This document shows positions 1 to 13,136 of a DNA stretch of 64,000 nucleotides, one piece after another. The DNA is from Adiantum capillus-veneris (lineage: Eukaryota; Streptophyta; Polypodiopsida; Polypodiales; Pteridaceae): positions 13,345,912-13,409,911 of the forward strand of contig CM043965.1 of assembly GCA_014529385.2 (NCBI GenBank), written 5' to 3'. Position 1 is the stretch's first letter. Every line of letters begins with the position of its first letter. A program made the position numbers and the translations under genes. The notes below the pieces were generated by a model that worked only from the letters and a program-made list of their open reading frames with translations, was not told the DNA's origin and ran no database searches.

Positions 1-1990
1 TACAACCCGAGAGATAGATTCCTCCCATTTGAGGTATGAGGAGTACGATCTCATGCATGTCGATAAAAATGTGTGTAAGGACTAGGAGACTATACAAGGG
101 GTTATGTTGGTGGGGTGTGCAAAGTGGTGCAGTAGGTGCGGATCTCGTCTATTAAGGATAAAGCGTCCTTGGCTATGGAAGAAGTGCATATGGATGAAGT
201 GGTGGTTACCGATCTACTTTGTGGCTATGGTGAAGTGGACTCATGTTTGAGTTTGGTGGAGACAGATAGTGATGAAGCTAGGCACAATGAGTATACATGC
301 TCTTATGAAGAGGGAGAGTCTGTCGGCACTATGCTCCAGGGTAATGCAATATGGAATGATTTTATTTCTTCTTTATCTAAGGATGTGGCAGTAGGATAGG
401 TTCTTAAAGAGCAAGAAGATGAAGTTGGCATGCAAGAGATGATTGTTTCTCCCTAGGAGCCAGTTTTGGCTTGATGATGCTGGGATTGAAGATACTATAG
501 GTATGGAGGCAAGCGCGAAGCTGATGAAGGCAAAGGAGCCTATGATGGAGGAGTTTCCAATGCAGTATATATGTCCTATTATACATGGAGGGGAGTTCTA
601 GGTTGTGGACTTGTTCAAGCTATCTAAGGAGGTATGTGCTTCATGGTTGAGGAGTAGGCTTGTGAGTGCAACTGTACAATGGGCCACTCGCCCGTTTACA
701 AGGTTCTCTTGAGGAGATCTCTATGTTACATGGTTGGGAGGGAGGGTCAAGTATGCATATGGAGCAGGATAATGTGCTTTGTGGTGCTTTGTTTGAAGCA
801 GTTTGGATACAAGGAGATGCTTGGAGCGGTGTAAGAAGGATGTTGTGTGCCTTTTATACAGTGCATGGTTAGCTATGTGCTTGGGTGCAACACTATGTGG
901 AGTTGTTGTAGATGGATGGACACCCTCAATGCTATGTGTTTCATCCAGATGGTTTGACTGAAAGGGGTTGGGCAACCCGATTGAGAAGAAGCAGATGGGA
1001 GCATGAATAAAACCTTGTACATATGGTAGTAGTTGTGTGTTTGCTTACAATGTTTGTCTGTCTAGTTTTACAGTTTTCAAAGTTCAATAAGCATGCTTGT
1101 GGTTGTACATAAATGTTCAACAAGGGGGTTGGGCAATGGTGCAACCAAAGATGGTCGGTGCTGTGAAGAGGCGAAAGCAGGGCTATGGGTGTCTACAAGT
1201 GCATGCCAAAGCGGTAGAGCAGATATGAAGATCAAGGGAAGGAAAGTGGTTGCAAATGTGTATGCATGATGAGGTTACTTGGCCAAGGTGCTCTGCCATG
1301 GTTTTCTTATCAAAGGTGACTGATCAAAGGGTTCAAAGTGCTAAAATGGAGTGTCAAGTGTGATCTTCAAATTGTTCTCCAAGCTGGTATAGACAACTCT
1401 TCAATCGGAGCTACGAGGTGCAAGATATTGCAGTTTGAAGGTGGAGGTGGTTTGCAGATCCCTTTCGGGGTGGATGAGTGCAATAAGGTCTTGAAGTGTA
1501 TGTGTTGGTGCTAGGGCAGAAGGGCTTGATTTATGGTGCATGTCGGTCTTTTCAAATCGACAATCGAAGTCCAAATGGCCAAGTTATGGGCATTTGAAGT
1601 TTTGTCGGGGCCAATTCTGTGCCACTTTGATCACCTCAAAAAGTGTGCCATTAGGAGATTATTTGAGCTCACTAGGGTCTATAGAGATAATATGCAGTGT
1701 ATTGAGTTAGGCAAAAGTGATGGGATCCTCGATTGGAGTTTTGAATGCGGAGATATGCCCAATTGAAGTGGAACAATTGCAAGGGAAATGGTAGCAAATG
1801 ATTTTTGGCGATTTTGGCTTCGATGGTTTGTGGTCGTGGAAACCTTGGAATGTGGAGCAGGTGATGGGAGTTGGAGCCGAGAACATGGACTTTTGATGGG
1901 TTTCTATCGATTGGCAGGTGTGCTAAAAATGGAAGCATCCCAATGTCAGGGCAAAAAAAAAGTTTTTTTTGAAGCATTGCCAGAAGGTGT
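1..1990. other. Unrecognised sequence, no supported gene
   Basis: I recognise no gene or mobile element here. An 87-codon acidic ORF at 136-399 (+) and a 77-codon ORF at 1533-1766 (+) are the longest forward open stretches. Neither carries a motif I know, and the forward frames between them are broken by many stops. The stretch could be an old, heavily mutated transposon or intergenic DNA. Confidence 0.5.
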
Positions 1991-2249
1991 TTTTCAAGCT
2001 CAAAAAATTGTTGTGTTATAAAACCACCACGTGGAATTCTCAAGATCCCACATGCATTCGGTGGGCATAGTAAAAGAAGGCTATATATATTGGAGTGAAG
2101 CACTCCCATTGTCAACCATTTTTTTCAAGCTCAAAAAATTGTTGTGTTATGAAACCACCACGTGGAATTCTCAAGATCCCACGTGCATTCGGTGGGCAAA
2201 GTAAAAGAAGGCTATATATATTGGAGTGAAGCACTCCCATTGTCAACCA
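1991..2249 (+). repeat. Tandem duplication of a promoter-like 131-bp unit
   Basis: Copy 1 is 1991-2118 and copy 2 is 2122-2249, separated by three T residues. They differ at only a few bases. Each unit holds a palindromic G-box-like CCACGTGG (2027-2034 and 2158-2165) and, about 50 bp later, a TATA-box-like CTATATATATTGG (2081-2093 and 2212-2224). It ends in a likely initiator region, TTGTCAACCA. The order G-box, TATA, start region suggests a promoter or the U3/R part of an LTR. No downstream gene could be identified. Confidence 0.75.
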
Positions 2250-4185
<1,936 letters not shown>

Positions 4186-4500
4186 ATGGTTGAGAGCGAT
4201 GATGTTTTCAAGATGTTATTTGTTGATGAAAAATTAGATGGAAACAACTATGCATAGTAGGCTTACATGATGCAACTTGTACTTTTTTCCAAGGGTGTAT
4301 GGAACATTGTTAAGGGTTTTGAGGTACGCCCAAGCTCTATGGAGGTTGCAGGTTCTAGCGGTTCTTGCAATTGTGCTCTTACTATTTGTGTTGTTTTACC
4401 TACATTTGAACAAGCTCAATGGGATAGTAAAGATGCGTAGGCACATGCATTGATTGCATTGTCTATCAAGCGCACCATTATTGTTCACATTTGTTCATAA
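4186..4500 (+). pseudogene. gag: Copia G gag (UBN2-type) fragment
   Basis: The reading starts MVESDDVFKMLFVDEKLDG and continues with residues resembling the conserved copia gag phrase in which a ligand-like LDGxNYxxW motif is followed by MMxLVL and KGVW. The Trp codon after NYA is replaced by tandem stops (TAG TAG near 4257). The predicted role is the nucleocapsid precursor. No zinc knuckle survives. It is clearly non-functional. Confidence 0.7.
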
Positions 4501-5129
4501 AAAAACAAAGAAAAAAACAAAACAGGCTTAAGACATTCTAGCTAGCTTGCATGCAAGTACAATGAGATAAAAATAGTATACCTCTGCAAATAGTTAGAAT
4601 AAAAAATCATAATTACATTTTTCTTGTGTTGTAGGTGAAGTCATTCCCAACCATTTACTTGTGTAGAGCATGCTGGATGCATTACAAAATTGATCTTTTG
4701 CTTCAAGGCAATGATAATGTTGTTAAGTTTGATGGGTTGGTCGGTTTGCTATTATAAGTAACTATGTCAAGGAAAAACACGGATGACCAACATGCTATTG
4801 GTTAGGCTTTTGTTGTTGCACAAAAGAGTTAGCAATAATAATGCTGCTACTTCCAATGTTCTTTCTTCAAGTGACAAACTATTGCGATAAATGCTTCCCG
4901 CAATGCATCTTGTAAATCTACTAAGAAATGAAAGAAAAAGTTGCATTGCAGAGCTATTGATCACTAGCTAGAGCAATGTCATAAGCTAAAGGCTAAAGAG
5001 GGACGTAAGAAAGAAATGAATCTTCTTCAAATGTAGCCATTACAAAATATGCAAATTCTATTTTCGATTTAGAATGGTCTTTTAGTGCACAATGTCAATA
5101 TGACCCTTCTGTTCATGATGCATGCACGA

Positions 5130-6390
5130 TTGAGGTTGAAAATTCACATGTATGGCAATTTGACAGTGTTGCTACAAAGCACGTTACATCTCATCGTGAC
5201 TTGTTCACTTCTCTTAATGTTGTCCCTAATGGGAATACTATAACTTGTGCCAACAATGCCTCTCTCATCCAGTTCATGGAGTCAGAAATATTGTACTCAT
5301 TGTACTTAATGGCAGTTTCTTTTGATGTACCTTTTGTGCATATAATCAAGAAGAATTTGTTGCTTATTTTTGCATTAGCAAGACTGGCCTTGTTGTAACG
5401 TTTGTGGATGACAGATGTGTTGTTCATGATCTTACTTCATATGATACTATTGTGGCATCACGAACCTTGTCTTGTGGGTTGTACAAGCTCAATTATTATG
5501 AAAAGTGTGTGGAAAACTTTGCAAATGCAGTTGTAGATTCTTAAGTTGTTTTAGATGCTAAACTATGGCATACACATTTTGGACATCTGAATTTTTGCCA
5601 GTTTAATGCATTTGTAAAAATCTGATATGGTTGCCTCATTGCCCCCTTTGGAGGCACCATCTAAGCATTTTTGTGAAAGTTGTATTTTGGGGAATATGCA
5701 ATGCTCTCAGTTTCCAAAAGATGGTTTAGTGTGGGCTGCTTGCAATTTGCAGCTTGTTCATAGTGATGTTTGCGGCTCAATGCACACTCCTTCTTTTGGT
5801 AATACTTAGTGCTTTGTAACTTTCATTGATGATTATTCACAACATATATGGGTAAATTTGCTTAAGGCTAAGTTCTTATTTAAATATTTTTTGTTGTTGA
5901 CAAAAAATGTATTTGGTTGTACTGTGGACACCCTCCATTTTGATCAAGGGGGGAGTATATGTCAAAAGAATTTGATCTATTTTTGGTTGGTCATGGGTAA
6001 AATACCAATGTATAATGCCTTATACATCTCAAAAAAATGGTCTTTTTGAAAGACAAAATAGGCCACTTATGGAGATGGCATGATGTATGGCCAAAAGCCA
6101 AGCTTTGTGCATGGTTTTTGGCTAGAGACTGTCATATGCTGCCTAGATACTCAATAGGTGTCACCAAAGCTTTGTAGTCTATGACTCCATATGAAGCATG
6201 TCATGATAAGAAGCCATCTATTGGTCACCTACGTATTTTTGGTTACTTGGCTTATGCTCTAAATCTGCATCAACAACATACAAACTTAGATGGTAAGGCT
6301 ATCAAATCTATGCTTGTTGATTACAGTGTTGAAAGCAAGGGTTACAAGTTATATCATCCACAGTTGAAACATATCTTGAGTTCTTGAGAT
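5130..6390 (+). pseudogene. pol: Copia G protease and integrase remnant
   Basis: Near 5155 the protein reads WQFDSVATKHVTSH. In active copia protease this is DSGAT/S..H, so the catalytic-loop glycine has become valine. At 5565-5600 comes the gag-pre-integrase phrase LWHTHFGHLN. At 5685-5860 come the integrase residues FCESC..GN, LQLVHSDVCGSM and FVTFIDDYSQ, the last two bearing the first Asp region of the DDE core. At 6181-6387 comes MTPYEACHDKKPSIGHLRIFG, the conserved C-terminal integrase phrase. At least three stops and several frame changes interrupt the region. Confidence 0.8.
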
Positions 6391-6814
6391 GTTGTTTTCA
6401 TGGAAGAGGGAGTTCAACCTTTGTTGTCATGTACTAAAGAGATATGTGTATGCTCACTGAACATTTTTTATGCTTTGTTGCCTCTTTTCAATGGTGGGAA
6501 TGCAAATGTAAGTCCAAATGAGAATTTTTTTTAGCCTATACAAGTTTCAAGTGACGTCATAAACTAGACTAATTTTGATGCAGATATAAATAATGCACTT
6601 GATAAGGACATGGCTACAAATGAAGAAGCTAGAGGTATGCCAAAATGGTTGGTGTATACTTTACGTGATAGTAAATTGGATTCACCTTTGTCTAGTCATA
6701 CTTGTTTGGGCTCTCATCATATGGGCTCTCATCATGCTTCTTGTCCATCAGATTGTTATGCTTGGCTATATCAAGTATGTGTGACAAGTTTGAACCCCTT
6801 AAATTTGATTAAGC

Positions 6815-7410
6815 ACAAAATGAAAAGAATTGGATGGCTGCTATGCAAGATGAATATGATGCACTTGTGAAGAAAGATACTTGGTATTTATGTGACTTGC
6901 CTCCTCGCAAGAAGACCATTGGTACAAAGTGGGTTTATAAGATAAAACACAATCCAGATGGTAGTATTGATTGCTACAACGGCTTGTTGCAAAAGGTTAT
7001 GCTCACCAAAAGGGCATTGATCTTGAAGAAACTTTTTCTCCCACTTGTCACATGAATACTGTTCATTTCATTTGTGCATTGGCCACTTACTTTGGATGGG
7101 ATGTACATCAATCGGACATTAAAACCACTTTCTTGAATGGTGACTTATATGAGAAAGTGTATGTAATGCAGCCTCATGCTTCTGTAAAAAAAGGGTAGGA
7201 AAAGAAAGTTGTAGATGTAATAACGCAGTTTCTAGTGGCTGAGTACATGTCAATTTTCATAGCTATGGTTCAGTGTGTGTGGCTCAGACACCTTATGGTT
7301 GATTTGGGAACTGGACGAGTCTCTGACACTCTCATCTACATTGACAGCTAAAGTGCATTGGCGATTGGGAAGAACCTAGTCTTTCATGCTCTCACAAAGC
7401 ACATTAAGGA
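6815..7410 (+). pseudogene. pol: Copia G reverse transcriptase and RNase H remnant, internally deleted
   Basis: The RT start is recognisable: W..AMQDEYDALVKKDTW, then KKTIGTKWVYKIK, then after a frameshift LVAKGYAHQKGIDLEETFSP and DIKTTFLNGDLYEKVYV. A stop ends the reading at 7199. The next bases, 7205-7410, are already the RNase H end, with residues resembling AEYM, CVWLRHL, the DS..ALAIGKN block and TKHI. About 500 bp of palm, thumb and connection are therefore missing. Confidence 0.8.
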
Positions 7411-7414
7411 GGAT

Positions 7415-7415
<1 letters not shown>

Positions 7416-7459
<44 letters not shown>
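7416..7459. repeat. (AG)n microsatellite
   Basis: A pure AG tract of about 44 bp directly abuts the last recognisable copia G codons. Confidence 0.95.
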
Positions 7460-7460
<1 letters not shown>

Positions 7461-7688
7461 ACAACACTTGAAGCATTACCCAATGACTAGAACTCAATAA
7501 CTAGAACTTTGAGAATATGTAAGTGAGGGTTTATGAAGTCAATATGCAATAAAGAATGATATCTTTGATCGTGTCAAGTGATAATGAACTCATAGGCTTA
7601 GGATGCTAGTATAAGAGAGGTTCCCATATACAAACATTTGACATCAAATCTTAAAGCATGTAGGATTAGGAACTTTAGTAAGAATCAC
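7460..7688 (-). other. Probable leader of a reverse-strand LTR element
   Basis: No ORF of note. On the minus strand this stretch would lie directly downstream of the primer-binding site at 7689-7700, so it may be the 5' untranslated leader of an element that has lost its coding region. Confidence 0.3.
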
Positions 7689-7700
7689 GCTTTGATACCA
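7689..7700 (-). promoter_or_regulatory. Primer-binding site, initiator tRNA-Met type (one mismatch)
   Basis: On the minus strand it reads TGGTATCAAAGC, against TGGTATCAGAGC, the usual plant tRNA-iMet site. It directly abuts a TG dinucleotide at 7701 that would be the edge of a 5' LTR. Confidence 0.5.
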
Positions 7701-7774
7701 TGTTGAGAATATGGATGGAGAGACTCACAATCTTTCTAGAGACTGCATATTTTTTCGAATTCAAGATGTGAAAA
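7701..7774 (-). repeat. Edge of a reverse-strand 5' LTR
   Basis: Starting TGTTGAGAATATGG next to the primer-binding site, this is a plausible LTR terminus (minus-strand end ..CTCAACA). The outer limit cannot be set because no second LTR is present; it may extend past 7774. Confidence 0.35.
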
Positions 7775-7798
7775 CTCTCTCTCTCTCTCTCTCTCTCC
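7775..7798. repeat. (CT)n microsatellite
   Basis: Twenty-four bp of CT repeats just upstream of the candidate exon at 7875. CT-rich tracts are common in plant 5' untranslated regions. Confidence 0.9.
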
Positions 7799-7874
7799 AA
7801 CCCGTCCTAGTTCGACACCCGTCACTTCGCGTAATAACGAAAGGTTTCAGTCTTAGAAGCATTTTGCTGCAGAA

Positions 7875-7972
7875 ATGGCGAACCGAAGGGTGCCTCTCGT
7901 TTACCTGACAGAGAAGCTTCTTAAAGCCAAATTTCTCTCCGAGGAACCTCTCTGGTTTCAGCCCCTCCTCAA
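7875..7972 (+). CDS. Candidate host-gene first exon, unrecognised
   Basis: An ATG at 7875 opens a 98-base segment encoding MANRRVPLVYLTEKLLKAKF, then about a dozen more residues including SEEPLWFQP, and ends at AA|GTAAGC (7973), a consensus plant splice donor. Codon use and composition look like a real protein, unlike the surrounding repeats. A (CT)n tract and about 75 bp of leader precede it. I do not recognise the protein. The rest of the gene is not seen: the putative intron runs into (GA)n and no matching downstream exon was found. It could be an orphaned exon, a gene fragment captured by the adjacent LTR element, or a chance ORF. Confidence 0.35.
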
Positions 7973-7999
7973 GTAAGCTCTCCTAATGATTTTCTGTGT

Positions 8000-8002
<3 letters not shown>

Positions 8003-8044
<42 letters not shown>
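8003..8044. repeat. (GA)n microsatellite
   Basis: About 42 bp of GA dinucleotides. Confidence 0.95.
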
Positions 8045-8047
<3 letters not shown>

Positions 8048-8466
8048 ATTTATTAACGTCTTCTAGAGGGCGAACTCTGCCTATGAGACAAAGGAAGGAA
8101 AAACATAAAAACTAAAGCTAAGGCTATGGACTAGAACTGTAATGAGTGATCTATACAATGATTGGGAGAGCGTAATGTGGAGGATGGAGAGTCTAACTAG
8201 GGGTATATGAACAACTTGTAGGTCTTTTTGATGGGCGCCTTATTTTTTTACCAGATTTCCATGTATTCTCCATTTTATGGGTCGTGGGTGGGTCGGGTAT
8301 TCTTGCTGAGCCCCTACATAAGGAGGGGAGCCGGGGGGACGGAGCGGGGGCCGCCCCATTCTGGCATGTTGTAGGGGAGGGGGGGGGATGCCCCTATTTT
8401 GACATGATGTAGAGGAGTGTAGCACCTGTGTACTCTCGTGTTAGCAAAGTTTGCGTCGCAGGGCTT

Positions 8467-8471
<5 letters not shown>
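8045..8471. other. No gene recognised
   Basis: There is no ORF with a recognisable domain. Two G-rich/C-rich patches (8325-8352 and 8373-8391) are the only compositional oddities. Confidence 0.5.
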
Positions 8472-8547
<76 letters not shown>

Positions 8548-8566
8548 CACACACACGCGCGCGCGC
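8472..8566. repeat. (CT)n(CA)n(CG)n compound microsatellite
   Basis: CT repeats pass into CA repeats and end in a short alternating CG run at 8556-8566. The ORFs crossing it are repeat artefacts. Confidence 0.95.
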
Positions 8567-8729
8567 AAGATTTGATGCCAGAGATCAAGGCAGGGAGGGA
8601 AAAAGGGAAAATTGCTTTCTACAGGGGAGGGAGAGTAGCGGTGTTGAAAAAACGCACTGCATGACGGTGCATGACGGTGCGAGACCTATGGGACTAGCCT
8701 TAAAATGGCTTCAAACACAACTGAGCGCA

Positions 8730-9264
<535 letters not shown>

Positions 9265-9962
9265 TATCCCTCTCTTGAAGAAAAGTAATTACTCGTGATC
9301 ACACGTGCAAAACGCAATCAGATTCTTTAGCAGACAAGGTCTTTATGCATACACGCCAATGACCATGACGATCAGACATCACATTCTTTAGCATGCACTA
9401 CATTATACAGTTCCACAATCAAATTTTCATCCAATCATCTCTTCTGCATTGGAGCTCTTGATACTCTACCGTAGCAATAGTAGCCATTGCAACTAGACCA
9501 CGTTGATCCTTTCAAGGGGTGTCTCGATGCACTGCGACCACGTACCCAGACAATATGAAACTATTGATGCACAAGATTTATATGCTTCACAAAAATGCTT
9601 TTCAAATGACATAGATTCACATGTGCAAACACATAACGTAAAGCTCCTGAGACTGAAGTGTCTATCGTTCAGAGGGTTCCATAAACAACCAAATGCTCCC
9701 CAAATCGCAGCGTGCGTCGTTTAGAGGTTTCTATCTACGCTCCTCGGACCTAGCCTATGTCATTTAGAGGTCCCAAGTACAACGAAATGCTCCCTAGATC
9801 GTAGTCTCCATCGTTTAGAGTTTATCAAATGGCATTGAAACCAGAATCAAATGAATTAAAACAAGTTCAAAACAAACATAATCTATTCCAAATAATGTAT
9901 AAACAGTGTTCAAAAAAGTATCTAAATGCAAAGTAAAACTAAAATCATTCGGGGTTAGTTTC
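9265..9962 (-). mobile_element. 3' internal remnant of the same gypsy element, non-coding
   Basis: 9265-9360 aligns loosely with the D1 segment just inside its 3' LTR (20928-21010), sharing CCTCTCTTGAA-type polypurine complement, GCAAAACGCA and TTTAGCAGACA. No coding domain survives. The AT-rich tail (9830-9960) ends where copia H begins. Confidence 0.5.
9669..9822. repeat. Imperfect tandem repeat, period about 92 bp
   Basis: Two diverged copies share ACCAAATGCTCC/ACGAAATGCTCC, an ATCG step and CGTTTAGAG. They start near 9669 and 9761. Confidence 0.5.
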
Positions 9963-11140
9963 TATAAGCGCCTCTTGGTGTGCCTTACTGCTGCATACAA
10001 AGCTTAACAAAGCTAATTGTCCAAAAGATGATGTAGCTGCAAATGCTATGCAGGGTATACCCTATGTATCAGCTTGCGGATCTTTGATGTATGCCATGGT
10101 TGCCTCACGGCCCGACACTTCTTATGTAGTGGGAGTTATCAACAGCTTTATGTCTAATCGTGGCAAACCATATTGGGAAGCAATGAAATGCATCTTTCGG
10201 TACTTAAAAGGTACACGAGAAATATATATGCTATGAAAAGGGTACACTAGAATTGCGGGGATTCTGACATGGCATGAGAGCTTGACACTCAGAAATCCAC
10301 CTGTGGATATGCATTTACTCTAGCTAATGGGGCTATCTCTTGGTGTTCGAGACTACAGCAGATTGTGGCACTGAGTACTATATATATTTCAGCAACAGAG
10401 GCCTCCAAAGAAGCTGTTTGGCTTGGCCGTCTGGTCAGAGATTTTGGACTTCTTGCATGTGCTTTAGTGCTTGATTGTGATAGCCATAGTGCAGTATGTC
10501 TGGCTAAGAATGCCATGTTTCATGTTAGTACAAGGTAGGATCAAAACGTTTGTACGGATTCGTTCTGTACCGTACGAACGTACTGTATGATCCGCACGGT
10601 ACAGATCGATCCGTACAAGGCACTTCTTAAAATTTTTCTTTTTGGAAGATAAGCATGGCAGAGGTTTTTTTGATGCATTTTTGCTGACTTATTGGCAACC
10701 AAACTAGTTCTCATTTCAGCTTTAATATGCCTGTTCAATCATCAATCTCGTCTAAACGTTGAAGTCTTTTGCAGTAGTTACATAGTATGTGCTTGTCTTG
10801 TAAAACATGTCTTTATAAATGTCTCTAAAAGTTGTTGCCCTCGTGTTTTTTTATCAAAATGTCCTAGAAAGTTTGGTAAATTGAGTTTTTTTTACAAGAG
10901 TACGTATTTTTACGTACATAAATTTTTTTCCTGTACCGGACAATGTACAGTACGTACACATACGCCGCATATGGTACGTTTGGTATCACCTTGTGCCAGT
11001 ACCAAACATATAGATGTTTGGTACCATTTCATTGGATTTGACTAAGATCAAATCCCAAGATAACCCTGCAGACGTTCTCACTAAAAGTCCTGCTAAGGCT
11101 CAACATGAGCATTGCATCTAGTTAGTGGGAGTTGGTTAGC
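9963..11140 (+). pseudogene. pol: Copia H RT C-terminus and RNase H
   Basis: Recognisable blocks are GIPYVSACGSLMYAMVASRPD, the MKCIFRYLKGT phrase, the TTxxYISATEASKEAVWLGR region (the middle overlaps ORF shifts), CDSHSAVCLAKNAMFH, and beyond the small insertion the HIDVWYHF and NPADVLTKS blocks. They match copia F (59569-60696) block for block. The copia RNase H motif TEAEYIS has lost residues near 10375. Frameshifts and the insertion make it non-functional. Confidence 0.8.
10532..10997. mobile_element. Small (466 bp) non-autonomous element with imperfect inverted ends
   Basis: It interrupts the copia H RNase H region at a point fixed by comparison with copia F near 60530. The 5-bp direct repeat AGTAC flanks it (10527-10531 and 10998-11002). 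The ends are imperfect inverted repeats of about 80 bp: AAGGTAGGATCAAAACG inward from the left aligns with AAGGTGATACCAAACG from the right, and both carry CGTACTGTA and CGGTACAG further in. It is rich in GTAC/CGTAC words and encodes nothing convincing. The structure resembles a MITE. The superfamily is not determined, and the exact termini are uncertain by a few bases. Confidence 0.65.
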
Positions 11141-11176
11141 TTAAAGGTACCACTTTGGGCCTTTTAAGTGGGAGGT

Positions 11177-11189
11177 TGTTGGGTGTAAA
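11177..11189 (+). repeat. Copia H 3' LTR, first 13 bp
   Basis: TGTTGGGTGTAAA follows the polypurine tract GTGGGAGGT. The remainder of the LTR lies beyond element A, at 15121. The last five bases, GTAAA, were duplicated by that insertion. Confidence 0.8.
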
Positions 11190-12418
11190 TGTCACGTGAC
11201 ACATCCAATCCTATGTGTCCGTGGACAAGCTACAGCATGACCAGGGTTTAGTTCAGTCAAGTCAGTCTAGAATAGGAAGTGATTTGGCACTTTTGTGAGT
11301 CTGTTCGCAGACCGTGCATGCCCAGGCACTTAGATTAGATGCATGTCCTCTGGTTGCACACAACATGATCATCAGATTTCCATCAGAACCCATCAGGAGC
11401 ATTTTTACAGTGCATAGACCTATTTTCCCTATTTTTGACATTTTTCACTTATTATTTTCAAGTGACTTTTGTTGGAAACTAGGTAGGGCAATTTTGCTAA
11501 GTTTGTATATATAGAAACCTAGCTTAGCACTTTCTGGTAGAAGAGGCAGCAGGAACTTGTGTGTTCACAGGCAACTTCTCAACAGGACCCCAAGATCCCT
11601 AGCGTTTGTGCTCCACAGCAGATGCATCGGCTAGCGTTTTTTGGACAAGAACTCAGATCAGCCAGCGTTTTTGCATCTGCATCAGCCTGGCGACAGAACC
11701 ACAGCAGATCAGTCCTAGCGTTAGCAGATTCCCATTGCAGGAAGATTTTCAGCCCTAGCGTTTTTGCATCTGCCAGACACCTCAGCATTTTTTTGCATAT
11801 CTTCGTGACGGAATCAGCCCTAGGACCAACGTTTTCAGTTTTCATCCCTTAGACACAACAGAACAAGTCCTGAACCTCGCAGATCTCGGCTTCCCGCAGC
11901 AGATACCGCCACACGGTCATATCCCGCGAAGTTTGCAGATTCAGCCCGGAAAACGCAGATTTCAGCATCTGCGTTTTCAGCGCGTCGTCGTCGCATCGTC
12001 ACCATCCACATCGTCACCGACATAGAGTCAGAATTCAACAAATAAAGATTTGCAGATTTCACCCCTTATCATTTTCATATTTCAGCCCATCTCGTCGTTG
12101 TCCCCATCGTCGTCGACATCGTCCGCAAGTTCAAAGCATTGTAGAGATTTGTGCAATCATAAGTAGACCGCTCTCGCCATAGAGAGTGGGGCCTTCGGAG
12201 GAGGGTTTGACAACAGTCTGGTGTCGTATTCTTCTCTCTTTATCTCTCAGTCTCAACACCTTCATTCACAGTGTTCATTCACTTTGTTTGTGATCACTTG
12301 CACTCTCTCACTAAAGGAACGGAAGGCTCTCCCTTCCACAAGTAAAAGGAACCCTTGAGCACAGTTCGGAGCACTCATCTTGAGCAAAGTTCAACATTCA
12401 CTTCCGCTCCACATTACA
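11190..12418 (+). repeat. Element A 5' LTR (1,229 bp)
   Basis: It starts TGTCACGTGACACATCC and ends ATTACA. A TATA-box-like TTGTATATATAG lies at 11504-11515. Downstream of it, in what should be R/U5, a motif close to CCTAGCGTTTTTGCA recurs (about 11598, 11629, 11660, 11710, 11752). The LTR is unusually long relative to the short internal region. Confidence 0.92.
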
Positions 12419-12419
12419 T

Positions 12420-12431
12420 TGGTATCAGAGC
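12420..12431 (+). promoter_or_regulatory. Element A primer-binding site (tRNA-iMet)
   Basis: TGGTATCAGAGC begins one base after the 5' LTR and is complementary to the 3' end of plant initiator tRNA-Met, which primes minus-strand synthesis in most plant LTR retrotransposons. Confidence 0.9.
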
Positions 12432-12941
12432 TTTTGCAGTGTTCTGTATCACTCAAGGAAAGAACCACAATTTTTTTTTGCTTGTTGCAGTCGCACGTAA
12501 CCCAAGACCTCTTGGCCGTGTCGTTTCCTAATCGTGTTGAAGACTGACAGGAAACCCAAGAAAGAAGGGCTTGTCCAGTCTCCCCTTGTGCCTTTTTTCA
12601 CTCATTGAGAGCGGACCGTGCACTTAGCTGCCGGCCAATCGACGTGAGGTGGGAAGAAGCAACCTTGGTGCGAGCGCAAGGCCGCCAAGGGGTGCGCCCG
12701 CGGAAAAGAGCAGAACTCGGGTGAAGAGAAGATCCTTCTCTAACACAGGTTGCAAGCGAAAGCAGAACTGCAAGAACCTGAAGACCTTGAAGAACCTCAA
12801 GAACCCAAGTTCCTCGTGAACTTAAGAACCCAAGAACCCAAGACCCACAAGAACCCAAGGTCCTCGTGAACTTAAGAACCCAAGACCACAAGAACCCACA
12901 AGAACCCACGACTTCAGTGGATGATCATCACTTGAAGTGGA

Positions 12942-13136
12942 ATGGATACTTCACTTGGAGGTGGTGAGCATGAGAGAGGCGAAGAAGAATTTTCCCCACC
13001 AGGAGGTTTTTCTGAACCTCCCCCTTCCCCATCTATGACAAGGATTGCACTAACTGCTATGGAGGCTTTCGACAAGGAGCTAGAAAGCGACGAAATTATG
13101 GCAGCCATAGAGCGTAGATATGAATGGCAGCCATAG
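12942..13136 (+). pseudogene. Element A ORF, N-terminal part (truncated)
   Basis: It encodes MDTSLGGGEHERGEEEFSPP and continues to residue 64, where a stop follows AAIERRYEWQP. Element B encodes the same N-terminus (19378 downward) but continues for some 250 residues, so the stop at 13134-13136 is a truncation in A. The acidic, proline-rich N-terminus has no match I recognise. The start codon is supported because its context is shared by both copies. Confidence 0.6.

Larger units (their letters stand above)
4186..7410 (+). mobile_element. Decayed Ty1/copia retrotransposon G
   Basis: Copia domains appear in canonical order on the plus strand: gag (4186-4500), protease and gag-pre-integrase (5130-5600), integrase (5627-6390), reverse transcriptase (6815-7199) and RNase H (7205-7410). 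Integrase before RT is the diagnostic copia order. Stops and frameshifts break every domain. The segment between the early RT and RNase H, including the YVDD block, is missing, so an internal deletion has occurred. No LTR pair could be delimited. Confidence 0.85.
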
